Shown: positions 1 through 12,585 of the stretch, piece after piece
Layout of the letters: every line of letters starts with the position of its first letter
Numbering within the stretch: the first letter of the stretch is position 1
Assembly: GCF_933775445.1 (NCBI RefSeq)
Contig: NC_065877.1
Location: 7,006,001-7,070,000, forward strand
Source of the DNA: Argentina anserina
Taxonomy: Eukaryota; Streptophyta; Magnoliopsida; Rosales; Rosaceae
Length of the DNA: 64,000 nt
Direction: 5' to 3'
Translations under genes and position numbers: made by a program
Notes under the pieces: generated by a model
What the model was told of the DNA's origin: nothing
Database searches by the model: none
What the model saw: the letters and a program-made list of their open reading frames with translations, nothing else

Positions 1-226
1 TTGAACACCAGAAGACATCATAACTTGAGCAGTAGTGGTAGAAGAGGAAGCCGCTGAATTGAGTCCACTAAAATCTGACATCAACCGCTGAATATCGGCA
101 TTCTGAAACCGGCCCGAATCTCCTGGAAGCCTGATATAGGCAGCAGAAGGCGACTCGCTGAACCATGATGAGCTTATAACATCGCCTGCAGCTTGTCTAT
201 TGTTGTTCTTGTACTCCACTATTGCT
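1..226 (-). CDS. Partial exon of an unrecognised gene at the window edge
   Basis: On the minus strand the first 226 bases are open in one frame through to the window edge. Translation reads AIVEYKNNNRQAAGDV, then a stretch ending in LPGDSGRFQNADIQRLMSDF and a Ser/Thr-rich run. A likely 3' splice site (TATAG) lies just upstream, at about 227. Either this is an internal exon entered at that site, or the segment is leader sequence and translation begins at the Met of MSDFSGLN, about 80 bases from the edge. The amino-acid composition (low complexity, Ser/Ala/Thr-rich) would suit the start of a regulatory protein, but I do not recognise the family. The overlapping frame at 227-490 looks like non-coding leader or intron. 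Confidence 0.4.
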
Positions 227-2039
227 CTATACACAAATGGAATCAAACCCTCCATCTAATATAGTTTTGGTTTCTAAGATCAGCGAAAGAGGAAAGAAAT
301 CTAGAAGTGCTTCTGATCGACTTGAGGACTCAACCCTGAGGGTTTTAGATTTGTTCTGGAATAATGGAGGGGTGAGATCGATATGGCAAATGGGCTTTAA
401 AGGGTTGGAGATGGACATGGATTGGTGACGTTGCGTGAATGAGGCTGGAGTCCAGCTCTGGAAGCCAAGCCACGCAAGACTTGAACGCAAACCCGCACGA
501 CGACTTTGAAAGCTCTATCCAAACAACCAAAACATATTGTTTCTCATTTACATCTCACCAAATCTCAGTATTATCCTCTATTATACCAGAATTTTGATAA
601 TTAGTTTATGTAAGGTGTTATGGTTCGGATTCAGTGGTTTTCTATGAGCTTTCTGAGGAAGATTGGTTCCTCATTAAACTAATGGCGCCATTGGCCACCA
701 ATGTTTGTCAAGCTGTCTTGATCGACTATATTATATGTGTTTGATCACATTTGATTTTCAAAGGGAGGTGATTGAGTAATTAACAAATAATTTAGCAGGC
801 GCCGCGCCTAATTAAGACTGATACAAAACCAGATGTAGCTGGATGTCTTTGCTATAATAATATATTCATACAATCATACACCATGATTATCGATCTATAT
901 TTCTTCATCTAAGAAAAGGTTAAATGCAATCATCTCCAGGCATGGCTGCCAATAGTTTTGTATATTACCGCCCCTTAGAATTTAGAAAAAATGAATTAGA
1001 CCCAGTCGAACAAAACTGTGTATGACATATCTTCGTAGTTTCCTTCAAATCAGTTCCTGAAAAGTGAAAATTTATAAAATTAAGTTCTGTACTTGTAGAG
1101 AACTAGATCATTGGTCTTTCAAGTCATCAATCTGATTTTCTGAATTCAAGATTAATAATAGAAAACTGATTAGTCTGTAAACCGAAACTTTGTGAATACA
1201 CCGCGCGCCCTATCAATTTTGCGTTAATAATGTAATTTTGACGGACATTAAATGTACACACACTTAATTTGTCTAATGAGTCTAAAGTTTGATCAAGTAC
1301 GTAATCGTCGAGTCGTCGACAATCATTAAAAATGATCTAAATTAAAACCAAATTGGATGAGTCAGGGTAATATTGCAAGCCGAAGTGCTAACCTTTCAGT
1401 TCTCACGTTTTGGTAAAAAAAAAATGATGATCTCACGAGAAGCTACTGTATATGACAAAAATGAAGTAGATTGATGAGAGGAAGTACGTATTAAAAGTGT
1501 ATATCATCCATGAATCGACAAAATGCAGTGATGATCTAAACATCCCAACCTGAATATGGACTTCTGATTAAAATTTCGACATCCACGTACGTACATGCCC
1601 ACGAACCATGCATTATCTAATTAACTAGCTCACTGCATGCTTGTAATTTTTCGCTATCATAATAATCAATATAAATCCTAAATCGCAAGTTAATTTCTAG
1701 ACGTACTATTGTTAATATCAGCTATATATGATATATCAGCTTAGTTATTGATTAACAAAATTAACCATGGAAATTAGTGTTCATAAATATTGTGATATAT
1801 ATTGAGATCAAATATATTATCTGAATCCAATTATCCAAATCCAAGTAAAACCAGATACGGAATGTTAAGACCCATCCATATATAATATCAATCTTATTAA
1901 GAATTCTCATTCGAATGAAGAAAATTGTCAGTCGTCAAATGGTTGATATTTCTATTTGATATTTCGTTGTACAACTTTTGCTTCATCACTCTAACTTGTT
2001 CATATATATGTCTCTGGCGCCCATGAAGTCATTGCCTGC
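227..2039. other. Intergenic, AT-rich, no gene seen
   Basis: No coding frame with family resemblance, RNA gene or structured repeat was recognised. The sequence is ordinary AT-rich plant intergenic DNA. The first 500 bases may hold the promoter and leader of the minus-strand gene at the window edge. Confidence 0.6.
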
Positions 2040-2047
2040 ATCATCGA

Positions 2048-2585
2048 TAGGGGTGGACATAAAAAACAGAAATCTCGATCCCGTCCCGAAAGTCATAGGG
2101 ACAAGACAGAGGTTTAAAAACGTTCGTCCCGTTTCGATCCCGTCTCATTTCATAATAGTGGGATGAGACGTGTGACGAATAATTCATATCCCGCTTCGTC
2201 CCGTCCCGTCCCACATATAATGAAAACTTAAAAATTCTTATATATTTGTATCAAAATTAAACTAATTTATGTTTTTAATAACTCCAAAATTATATCAACT
2301 CAAATAATAATGGTAAATTATAATATTTTGAACATAATATGCATTTTTTGGTTAAAATTTCATTACTGAATGTTACTTTGTTAAAGAAAAAGTAAAAATA
2401 TAGGTTTTTATTTAACTTCATAGGAAGGTGGGATTTGTCCCGTCCCATCCCAACCGGGATTAATCCCAAGTGGGATGCATTCTTAAAAACCCTCGTCCCA
2501 TCCCGATCCCGTCTCGATTCAAAAGAGTGGGACAGGACGTGGGATGAGCCCCGTCCCGTCCCATCCAGTCCCGTGCCCACCCCTA
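2048..2585. mobile_element. Small non-autonomous hAT-like DNA transposon
   Basis: The 538-bp element begins TAGGGGTGGACA and ends TGCCCACCCCTA, near-perfect terminal inverted repeats. It is flanked by a perfect 8-bp direct repeat ATCATCGA (2040-2047 and 2586-2593), the target-duplication length of hAT elements. Both ends are full of short CCCGTCCC-type subterminal repeats in opposite orientations. It has no transposase; the short open frames inside are by-products of these repeats. It was presumably moved by an autonomous hAT elsewhere. Confidence 0.9.
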
Positions 2586-2635
2586 ATCATCGACCAATCC
2601 CACGACTTAAAATGAATTTATTTCCCATCGATCGA

Positions 2636-5219
2636 CACTAGTGGAAAACCGGTCTTAAGCGGCGAACTAAAAGCTTGGCAAAACAATTTCACCTCTTAAG
2701 TGCTTCTTAGGCGATGAAATATAACTTAGGCTTGGTTCGTCCCCTTAGAAATGCACCTAGCGACAACAGTGATATATTTGTCGCTTAACTGCGTACTTAT
2801 ACGGCGAAACACCTTCATCGTTATGTGTTGGTCACTTAAGTGATTCTCAGACACGACGGAAATTTGTCGTCACCTAAGTCTCTTTAAGAGGCGAATTAGG
2901 GGTTCGAAGAGACGAATTATTCCGTCTCTTAAGTAAACCCCATCTATAACATCAACTTTAAACCCAGATCTAAAACAAATTATTTTGTCTCTTGGTCAGT
3001 TGTATTGGCAGCTGCATATAGGGGAAAAGTTGCAATGAAGACAACAAATTGGGAAGAATGTCATTTGGATGAGAAGACAAAGGTGACAGATTGTCTCTCG
3101 GTAAGTTGTAGAGGTCCTATTTTTTATAGTTTATTTGTAAATTATTAAAACTAATTGGTATAATGATTGTTGTCATAATTATGTTACATATTTTTTTGTT
3201 ATTGATTATGAGAATGACGACATGTGGGCGTGGATAAAAAAAAGGCGAGAAAAATATTTGCGGACTGGAAGGGGGACTTTGCTGCCCACTATAAGACTTA
3301 TGGGAGTAAAGAGCTCCCTTTGGAGCTTTGTCACAGGCAAGATGAGTGGGTGTGGCTTTGTCAACACTTTGAGTCACCAATGTTTAAGGTAAACTGTAAA
3401 CGTATAAGTGGTTTGCCTCTATGAATTAAAATAGAATTAATTAAGTCAATGTAATTAAGCATCAGCCGTATATATCATAACAAAGTTGTATAAGTCATAG
3501 TCCTATCTTCTTATTTCTGTTTGTGATTAATGTTGATGGTTGTGTATAACAGAAACGCTCAGTCGCTAACACGAACAACCGTAGAAAGAGGAAAATGGAA
3601 CACCATGCAGGGCGGAAACCAATCGTCTACATGATGGCTGCATTTAGAGACAAAGGTGATGAACTTTTTGTCATTTCAGGTTATGAGGAGTCTTATGCTG
3701 CCTCCAAGGAGGAGGAAGCTGCTGTAAATGGGGTAAGTGATTTAAATTATATGAAAATTGATTTTTTGTACTAATTGTATGTTATACATATGTATATATA
3801 TACCACACTTTCTGCTTAAGGGTTGCTGACTATTGTAACAACTATATTGTTCCTAAACTAGTTTTAGATGCTGCTATTGTTGGTATGGTTGAAGATTTAC
3901 AAATATTTTTTGTTAGTATCTGAATGACATGTTTTCTTAACAACTATTTAGTGCATGCCCTATATTATTTATGGTGACAAGAAGAGTAGTAAATTTTTGT
4001 GTTTATTTTTGTTTATTGTTTATTGAATGTTTAGACTGATGTGAAACAAAATTGTAAACAATGTTGAATGCTTGTCATCTTACACTTACAGAACAAGATG
4101 AGGGATGAGGCCACAAGATTGAAGAATGATTTTATAAGTAAAAATCCTGACACCCCTAATGACCAGATCCCACCTTTTGGTCTAGAGGCTCAATATGGAC
4201 TGCTTGAATTTGGACTTGGAACAAGAAAAAGAGGGGGGGGGGGGGGAGCTGCGTGGTCTTGGACATGCAAGCATCAAAGATGAGAGCCAATCTTCCACCT
4301 CTTCCACTTCATGTTCTCAACCGAATATGGAGGAGAGACTACGTGAGGTCACTGACAGGGCTGAAAAGACTGAGGGAATGGCTGAAAGTGCTGAGACAAA
4401 GACTAAAGAGCTTGATAAAGAGGTTCAGAGAATGAGGACTCAACTTGAGTTTCTTATGTCTCAATATTCTAGTGCACATTCTCGAGGAAATGTCAACATG
4501 GACACGAACATCTCGAGCTAGGCTCATTTAGGTTTGTAGAAGTTTGTTTTTGCATGGACAAATTGATGTCAATTCCATGGTTTTTTTTTTCTGGTACTTG
4601 TGTGAACAATGTTGCTTATTTCATATTAAGTTGGTATTTTTTCCAAAATATGTCCATTACTCTAATTATTAAGAATATAAATAAATAATTATATATATAT
4701 ATTAAAGTGTAATTAAAAATAATTAATATGAGTATTATATAGAACTAATCGACATATGGATTCGTCGGCATACTCAGATGAAACATGGCGCCTCTTAAGT
4801 ATATAAAAATTTCGCCATCTAAGATCACAGGCCACTTAAGAGATGAAAATGAGTCGACGTTTAACTACAAAACGACGAAAAACCAATCGTTTAAGAACAA
4901 TTGGTTCCGCCGCCCTAACTCACTAACCATTTAAGCGACGAAACCACACTTGCCGCTTAAGCAAAAAGGAGACGGATTGTTCGTCGTTAACATTACTACA
5001 TTCGTCGCATAATATGTTATGACGAAAAGAACCTTTTGCCGCGTAAGAGCTTCACTTAAGTGACGAACGTCTTGTGTCGCCTTGATAGCACCTATGCAAC
5101 AAGGCCTACGCGACGAATCTTAAGCGACGAACTGTTCCCCTCTTAAGTACTTATGAGCCGGATTGGGATTCTTAAGAGTCGAAAGTTGTCTGTCTCTTAA
5201 GCATTGTTTTCGACTAGTG
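2636..5219. mobile_element. CACTA (En/Spm) DNA transposon, decayed
   Basis: The element starts CACTAGTGGAAAAC and ends GTTTTCGACTAGTG, inverted repeats of the CACTA class. Both subterminal zones (about 2650-2940 and 4780-5215) are packed with degenerate copies of a CTTAAGCGACGAA motif on both strands, the usual transposase-binding arrays of this class. The flanking trinucleotides are CGA and CAA, so the 3-bp target duplication is imperfect. A broken Transposase_24-type gene lies between the arrays; no large TNP2-type transposase is present, so the element is non-autonomous. Confidence 0.9.
3019..4521 (+). pseudogene. Transposase_24-type (plant Ptta/En/Spm) protein gene of the CACTA element, frameshifted
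   Basis: Exon pieces can be followed across GT-AG introns: about 3019-3099; one ending at 3389 (DEWVWLCQHFESPMFK); 3553-3732 (KKRSVANTNNRRKRK, then HHAGRKP); and 4092 onward (NKMRDEATRLKNDF). The order W..LC.HF.SP.F, then a KRS..N..NR basic stretch, then a GRK motif is that of the Transposase_24 domain (PF03004), the accessory protein of plant CACTA elements. The last exon is broken at a run of 14 G (4233-4246): upstream sequence reads in one frame, while GLGHASIKDESQ and a coiled-coil-like tail to the stop at about 4521 read in another. The 5' start is not clear. It is probably a dead or slippage-prone copy. Confidence 0.75.
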
Positions 5220-5370
5220 CAACCATGTTGTTTTCTTTTTCCATTTGAATTTGTAGCTTCAAGACAGTCCTTGAAAGCACTCCAAATCCTAAGCAAAAGA
5301 AAACCTAAGCTTTGGGGGCAAACCCAGTTTCTATAACACTGTCAATGTTTCAATGCGGGGTTTTTTTTTT

Positions 5371-5575
5371 TGAGAATATAAGTCTCACATTAGGAATTAA
5401 GACTTAGTTTGTGGGTTTATAAGGATTTTGGCAACTTCATCTATTGTCAATTGGTTTTGGATATGAAACTCAGATCACTTTATCATGGTATCAGAGCGGG
5501 CATGTGGGTTTATAAGGATTTGAGCCACTCCATCTATTATCAATTGGTTTTGAATGTGAATGTTTGATCACTTTA
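5371..5575 (+). mobile_element. LTR retrotransposon remnant with tRNA-Met primer site
   Basis: About 115 bases (5371-5485) resemble the end of a small TRIM/copia-type LTR. They are followed at 5486-5497 by TGGTATCAGAGC, the usual initiator-tRNA-Met primer-binding site. A truncated second copy of the LTR segment (GGGTTTATAAGGATTTGAGCC and following) lies at 5501-5575, so the remnant is a rearranged tandem fragment. No coding part remains. Confidence 0.65.
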
Positions 5576-7990
5576 CCAATATTATCCTCTTTGAACTCAA
5601 AGGCAACGAACAATGATTAATAGATAAGCTCCACTTGGATTAAAAAATTGATTCTGGCAACATCACGGTTTTGGTTCATGTCAACGTCTTAGATTTTAAA
5701 TCCAATCATAATGGTTTTTAAATTGACAATCAACTATCCAAAATCGGCATTAATAATTGTTCTAGAATCTCTGAAAATATGTATCAAACAAATATTGTAT
5801 GGTTTGCATATTTCATTTGTGATTTGTAAGAGGCGAACAGATCATGCAACAGCCTGTACGTGCAATCTTCTTATTGAAGATCGAATCCTGATATCCATAT
5901 TACCGTATATAATCTCTTGACCTAGATCATAGTATAGCTATATAGTACAGAATGAAGTGACTTCCAAATGGTATATATTAATCTCATGAGAATATATAGG
6001 AATAATAGGATGATAGGAAAGATGTCAGTTGGAAGGTAGCCTTCAGCCCTTCAAAGTGAAGCTACAAGTTATGAGTCTGGCGACTTTAGTTTGTGCTATT
6101 AGTTATCACCATGGTCAATGAACATTCTATGCCATTTGCTCCATAATTTTTAGAGAAAATTAGGGATAGACTCAATATTGGAGTCCCTCTTTGAACTTAA
6201 ATCCACAACCAATTGTTTTTTCAATTTTACCTAAATTCTTTTTATACAATTATATTTTTCCTTTTTAATCATTTTGGTTTGCTTAATCCTAGTATCTATT
6301 TAAAATATTGTACAATTCAAATATTTTATTAATTCTTTATTAGTTTAAATTGTTGAAAGATTCGATTTCTGATTTTCCTTGAGAAAAACTTCTTTATATA
6401 TAGCTAATATTAAAGTGAACACGTACTACTTCAACTTTTATAAATCATACAAGAGAATTTCAAACATATTGTGTATTTATATCATTCGTTCACTTCATTT
6501 TTGAATTTATGAATAAGGTGTGTTATCCATGTAATATGTATGTATATATGTTTTCTTAAATGTTCTCTTTTCATATCATTGTACATAAACTTTCATATGG
6601 TAAATTTTTATTCTAGGTTTCAATTATTCATTTTTTTCTCTCTATTGTTACCTAATAGATAGAAGCATGCATATTAGTATAAATTTCACATTCAACCAGC
6701 TATGAAACAGATTTTTGGAATGATAGAATACCTAACAAATAGGTTGATGTAAAAATCTCTAAAAGAGATAACATTTATAGAGATACTTACCTAGTCATTA
6801 GGTTTTAATTTTTTTTTAAACCTACTAGCTAGGGGAAAAACTTATTATTTATACCTCAAACATATGTTGCATTGATGAAATATGAACAAAATCTACCTAT
6901 AAAATAGAAAGTTTAAAAGTTTTCAAAAAAATGGAAAGTTTATATCACCATGAAGTGAATTCGTTATTGAATTGATTTAAATTTAAAAATTTATGATTTC
7001 TAGATATATGTAATTAAGAAAATGTTCCATTATTTATATTTCTAAATTTATGATGAGTAAAAGAAAAACTAAAATTATTTAGGGACTATGAAAATCTATA
7101 ATTAAAGTAATAAACGAGAGCATAATTTATTCATTGACTAATCACTGATGTATCTCAGCTTTTAATAGTGATATTTTGTAATTTAGATTTAAGTGAATGA
7201 GAATAATTTGATGAATAATAAAGAAAAATATACGTGGGTTTCTCTTAAAAGAGCTTCTAAAAATTGGGTTTATATTAAAATACACAAATACCCCTCATTT
7301 TTTCTATTTTGAGGATATAATGACATCAAATCGATCTTAGACCTTATCATTGGGCCTCAAGAGGTTAAATTGATGTCATCAAGACTTGCTGTTGAATCAT
7401 ATTGGGCCTCCGCTAATCAGATGTGCTCAATCCAGTGTGTGGCCGTTAAGAGGTTGCGAACTTTTCGAGGACGATGGTGATCAGATGATGTTTACAAGAG
7501 AAAATAACAATAATAATCAGAAATCAGCAAACTCGATTTCTCAATCGGGCAATAAAGGATTATCACCATTTCAACACCCTTTCAACACTCACTCAGAGTC
7601 ACGTGCTTGTTGTGTGCATATATATAGCACATCGATTAAAGGCTATAGGTGTATGAACTCGATCAATCATTTTAAGAAAAAACTATACTGAGTTACTATT
7701 TAAATGCACTTTTTGCATGAATGTCATAGATAGAAACCGTCGAGGTCCTATATATGAAAGATGAATTATACAAGTACATGTTTCACGTTGAGAGACTTAA
7801 GTCACTGTTGTGTGCAATTCTCATTTGTGTGCGATTCAATTATCATTTGCAATTAAATTTGACTGCAAAATCAAATACCCAAAGTGTACGTACTATAATG
7901 ATATATGACCGGTTACCCTGCAGGAGTCGTTGCTTGTTGCTATTGCATGCAATCATTAGTCGACCTTAATTTTAATTTTATATCATTCAG
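5576..7990. other. Intergenic, AT-rich, nothing recognised
   Basis: Very AT-rich DNA without a credible coding frame, RNA gene or paired terminal repeat. The short open frames present (for example near 7386-7691) have no recognisable product. Confidence 0.55.
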
Positions 7991-8338
7991 AGAAAAAACC
8001 CAAAATGATACATGAAGTATTGTGAAATGTATTTTTTGGTACCTACGAATTTTTGTTACCCGAAATGGTAGCTGAACTATTGCACCGTTACCCAATATGG
8101 TACTTCCGTTAGTTTCAACAAATTTTGAAGGAAAAGAGATAGGAAATAAAAAAAAATTGTGTATAGACAATTTTGTCTTTCTAAATACATGTCACATCAT
8201 CAATTTAACGGAGAAACTAACGGAGGTACCATATTGGGTACGGTGCAATAGTTCAGGTACCATTTTGGGTAACAAAAATTTGTATGTACCAAAAAATACA
8301 TTTCACGATACTTCAGGTATCATTTTGGGTATTTTTCC
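7991..8338. mobile_element. Palindromic MITE, about 348 bp
   Basis: The left arm, starting AAAACCCAAAATGATAC, is repeated as its reverse complement at the right end, GTATCATTTTGGGTATTTTT. The arms extend over more than 120 bases each, including TGGTACC..GTTACCC and GGTAGCTGAACTATTGCACC, so a transcript would fold into one long hairpin. A 5-bp direct repeat TTCAG (7986-7990 and 8339-8343) flanks it, although this short match could be chance. There is no coding capacity and the superfamily is not assigned. Confidence 0.8.
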
Positions 8339-8343
8339 TTCAG

Positions 8344-9105
8344 GAAAATATGGTCTAATAACTAAAACAATCATCTAACCTCATATTAGATTAGAATGTC
8401 ATGTACCTTCCGGCTACTTAAGCTAATTATATTCTCAAAATTCTAAGCTATATATGTATAGCCCTCTTATCATCACGACCCTAACCTATTCCTTCACAAT
8501 TCGTAGTAGTAGTCATTGTTTTTTCCAGTTTCAGGACCATAATAGATGATTACCACTTGAAAGTTTGAAAGGCGCGCGCTCCTGAACATCCACTATTTGT
8601 TTAACAGACCAAATAGGGTGAGCTCCATTGATCGACAAGCTAGCTAGAACCTCTTATATATACAATTACAAGCTGAGGTTGAGGTTGGATTTAGAAGTCG
8701 ACCGAGATGGTGACTTTTTCCAAGTGGGGCGCACGCGTGCTCAAATATTGCCCGCTCTATTGGGGAAGCAAAGCAGTAGTTATCTGTCTTGTTCAAGAAT
8801 AGTACTCTACTGCATGACTGCAAATCATTTTGTTTTGTTCTTCTTTGTAAAAGCGTGCATACTAAGTAGTACTGCGCTCCATGTAGACTTGAACAGGCTC
8901 TATTAAATCTCATCTTTTGCTCTCTTTCCATATGATTTATGGTCCCAGGAACCAAAAGAACATGTATATATGCAGCTTTTGTGTAAAGAATAAAGTAGGG
9001 TGGGAGAGTTGCATGACTAGCGAGCGAGCTCATAGATTATATGATGGTGGAAATGGCAATTCAGAACCTGGTTTTCGCAAGTGGTCATTATGATATACAA
9101 ATCAT
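8344..9105. other. Intergenic, nothing recognised
   Basis: No gene, RNA gene or repeat structure could be supported. Open frames of about 90-130 codons occur on both strands but show no family motif or codon-use signal. Confidence 0.5.
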
Positions 9106-12100
9106 TAGGGCTCGTCAACGGGCCGGGCCCGGGTCGGGCCTTAATAAATTTAAATAAGTGGCGGGCCGGGCCGGGCCGGGTATTTTTAAAAATACGAAGA
9201 TCCAAGCCCGCCCACTTAAGGCGGGCCTTGCGGGCTTTTACGGGCCGGGCCTTACGGGCTTGTATTAGAAAAATAATATAATACTCTAATTTAAGGGTTT
9301 GAAACAATAAAAGAATTGTTAGAAAACATTCTAAAACAAAAGTCACAAATAAATTCTGGTTTCGAAATATTATCGATCGACACCAATAGATGTGATTGAT
9401 ATATATATTTAGGGACCGTGTAAAAATTTCATCCAATTCGGACCTCGTTTAACCGTCGAAATTTTCGGTCAACAAAAAAAAATGGCGTTTTCACATAATA
9501 AAATCTCATTGACCGGGGCTTTGTCAAATAGATTTCTTCAGTTCGACCACGCACGATAGGTAATAAAAATTAGGTGATTTTAAATATGTAAACAAATTTC
9601 CACATTCACATCTTGGTAATTGGTCCTCCCTTAGGGCATATTAGTGTTGTTTTTGGTTTACCGGAAATTCCGACGGTTAAACGAGGTCCGAATTGCATGA
9701 AATTTTAAAATGATCATTAAATATATATATTGATCACATCGGATGGTGTCGATCGATTCCGAGAAGTTTCCTTCATATAGTCGCTTCATAATGTGATAGT
9801 TTTATTATAAACCTAATATAAGGTTATAATACATTAGTGGACACTTCGGCGATCGACAACTCAAATTCAAAATATGGTCGATCGACACCAATAGATGTGA
9901 TTGGTATATATATTTAGGGACCGTGTAAAAATTTCATCCAATTCGGACCTCGTTTAACCGTCGGAATTTTCGGTCAACAAAAAAAGTGGCGTTTTCACAT
10001 AATAAAATCTCATTGACCGGGGCTTTGTCAAATAGATTTCTTCAGTTCGACCACGCACGATAGGTAACAAAAATTAGGTGATTTCAAATATGTAAACAAA
10101 TTTCCACATTCACATCTTGGTAATTGGTCCTCCCTTAGGGCATGTTAGTGTTGTTTTTGGTTTACCGGAAATTCCGACGGTTAAACGAGGTCCGAATTGC
10201 ATGAAATTTTAAAATGATCATTAAATATATATATTGATCACATCGGATGATGTCGATCGATTCCAATAAGTTTCCTTCATATAGTCGCTTCATAATGTGA
10301 TAGTTTTATTATAAACCTAATATAAGGTTATAATACATTAGTGGACACTTCGGCGATCGACAACTCAAATTCAAAATATGGTCGATCGACACCAGTAGAT
10401 GTGATCGGTATATATATTTAGGGAACCCGTAAAAATTTCGTCCGTTTTGGACATGGTTTGACCGTTCGTACCAACGGTCAACTAAAAAAGAGGCGTTTGA
10501 CATATTTAAACCTCATTGACCGGGGCTTTGCCAAATAGATTTCTTCAGTTCGACCGCGCACGATATGTAATAAAAATTAGGTGATTTCAAATATGTAAAC
10601 AAATTTATACATTCGCATCTTGGTAATTGGTCCCCCCTTAGGGCATGTTAGTGTTGTTTTTTGTTTACCGGAAATTTTGACGGTTAAACGAGGTCCGAAT
10701 TGCATGAAATTTTAAAATGATCATTAAATATATATATTGATCACATCGGATGGTGTTGATCGATTCCGAGAAGTTTCCTTCATATAGTCGCTTCATAATG
10801 TGATAGTTTTATTATAAACCTAATATAAGGTTATAATACATTAGTGGACACTTCGGCGATCGACAACTCAAATTCAAAATATGGTCGATCGACACCAGTA
10901 GATGTGATCGGTATATATATTTAGGGAACCCGTAAAAATTTCGTCCGTTTTGGACATGGTTTGACCGTTCGTACCAACGGTCAACTAAAAAAGAGGCGTT
11001 TTGACATATTTAAACCTCATTGACCGGGGCTTTGCCAAATAGATTTCTTCAGTTCGACCGCGCACGATAGGTAATAAAAATTAGGTGATTTCAAATATGT
11101 AAACAAATTTATATATTCACATCTTGGTAATTGGTCTCCCCTTAGGGCATATTAGTGTTGTTTTTTGTTTACCGGAAATTTTGACGGTTAAACGAGGTCC
11201 GTATTGCATGAAATTTTAAAATGATCATTAAATATATATATTGATCACATCGGATGGTGTCGATCGATTCCGAGAAGTTTCCTTCATATAGTCGCTTCAT
11301 AATGTGATAGTTTTATTATAAACCTAATATAAGGTTATAATACATTAGTGGACACTTCGGCGATCGACAACTCAAATTCAAAATATGGTCGATCGACACC
11401 AGTAGATGTGATCGGTATATATATTTAGGGACCCCGTAAAAATTTCATCCGTTTTGGACATGGTTTGACCGTTCGTATCAACGGTCAACTAAAAAAGAGG
11501 CGTTTTGACATATTTAAACCTCATTGACTGAGGCTTTGCCAAATAGATTTATTCAGTTCGACCGCGCACGATAGGTAACAAAAATTAGGTGATTTCATAT
11601 ATGCAAACGGCTTTCAGCATTCACATATTTGTAATAAGTCCTCCCTTAGGGCATAATAGTGGTGTTTTCGATTTACCAAAAATTCCGACGGTCAAACGAA
11701 GTCCGAATTGGATGAAATTTTTACAGGGTCACTAAATATATATACCAATCACATCGGCTGGTGTTGATCGATCCCGACAAGTTTCTTTCATAGAGTTGCT
11801 TCATAATGCGTTAGTTTTAATATAAACCTAATATAAAGGGTATGATACATTAGTTGACGCTTCGACGATCAATAACTCTAGTTCGAAATAAGGTCGATCG
11901 ACACCAGTAGATGTGATCGGTATATATATTTAGGGAACCCGTAAAAATTTCGTCCGTTTTGGATATTGTTTGACCGTCCGTACCTACGGTTAACAAAGAA
12001 AAAGGCGTTTTGACATATTAAAATCTTCTTTGACCGGGGCTTTGCCAAATTGGTTTCCTTGGTGCGACCACACATAATCGGTGATAAAAATTAGGTGATT

Positions 12101-12577
12101 TCAGATATGCAAACGACTTTTTGTGTTCGCATTTTGGTAATGGGTCTTCTCTTATGACATATTAGTGTTGTTTTCGGTTTACCGGAAATTCCGACGGTCA
12201 AACGAGTTCCGAATTGGATGAAATTTTTACAGGGTCACTAAATATATATACTGATCATATCTACTGGTGTCGATCGATCCCAAGAAGTTTCTTTAATATA
12301 GTTGCTTCATAATGCAATAGTTTTATTTTAAACCTAATAAAATATGTATGTATAATATTTTATTATTTGGCGGTCTTTTACGGGCCGGGCCTTGCGGGCT
12401 TTTGGCGGGCCGGGCCCACGGGCCGGGCCGGGTTTCACACCTCTAATTTAAGCCCGGCCCTCTACCCACGGAAGCGGGCTTTGGCGGGCTTTCTCGCGGG
12501 CCGGGCCGGGTAAAAGCCCGTCGGGCTTGCGGGCCTCCGCGGGCTTTTCGGGTCCGCGGGCTAAATGATGAGGCCTA
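9106..12577. mobile_element. Non-autonomous hAT-like element carrying a tandem array
   Basis: The ends are TAGGGCTCGTCA and TGATGAGGCCTA (10 of 12 match as inverted repeats), flanked by a perfect 8-bp duplication CAAATCAT (9098-9105 and 12578-12585). The subterminal 150-200 bases on both sides are strings of GGGCCGGGCC and GGCGGGC(TTT) units, as expected for transposase-binding sites. The interior has no transposase and is filled by a 504-bp tandem repeat. At 3,472 bp it is long for a non-coding hAT derivative. Confidence 0.9.
9371..12350. repeat. Six tandem copies of a ~504-bp self-complementary unit
   Basis: Copies start at about 9371, 9876, 10380, 10883, 11387 and 11892, each with GTCGATCGACACCA. 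The spacing is 503-505 bases. Copies 3 to 5 are closest to each other; the first and last are more diverged. Within each copy the first ~100 bases (TTCATCCAATTCGGACCTCG, then TTAACCGTCGG) recur later in reverse complement (CCGACGGTTAAACGAGGTCC), so each unit is itself a foldback. The short open frames on the minus strand recur with the repeat and are not genes. Confidence 0.9.
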
Positions 12578-12585
12578 CAAATCAT

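Noticed and set aside
9017..9436. Pro/Ala/Arg-rich protein of 139 residues
   Set aside because: It is a translation of the GGGCCGGGCC subterminal repeats of the hAT-like element.
10309..12075. Short minus-strand frames resembling each other
   Set aside because: They recur only because they lie in the same position of the 504-bp tandem unit.
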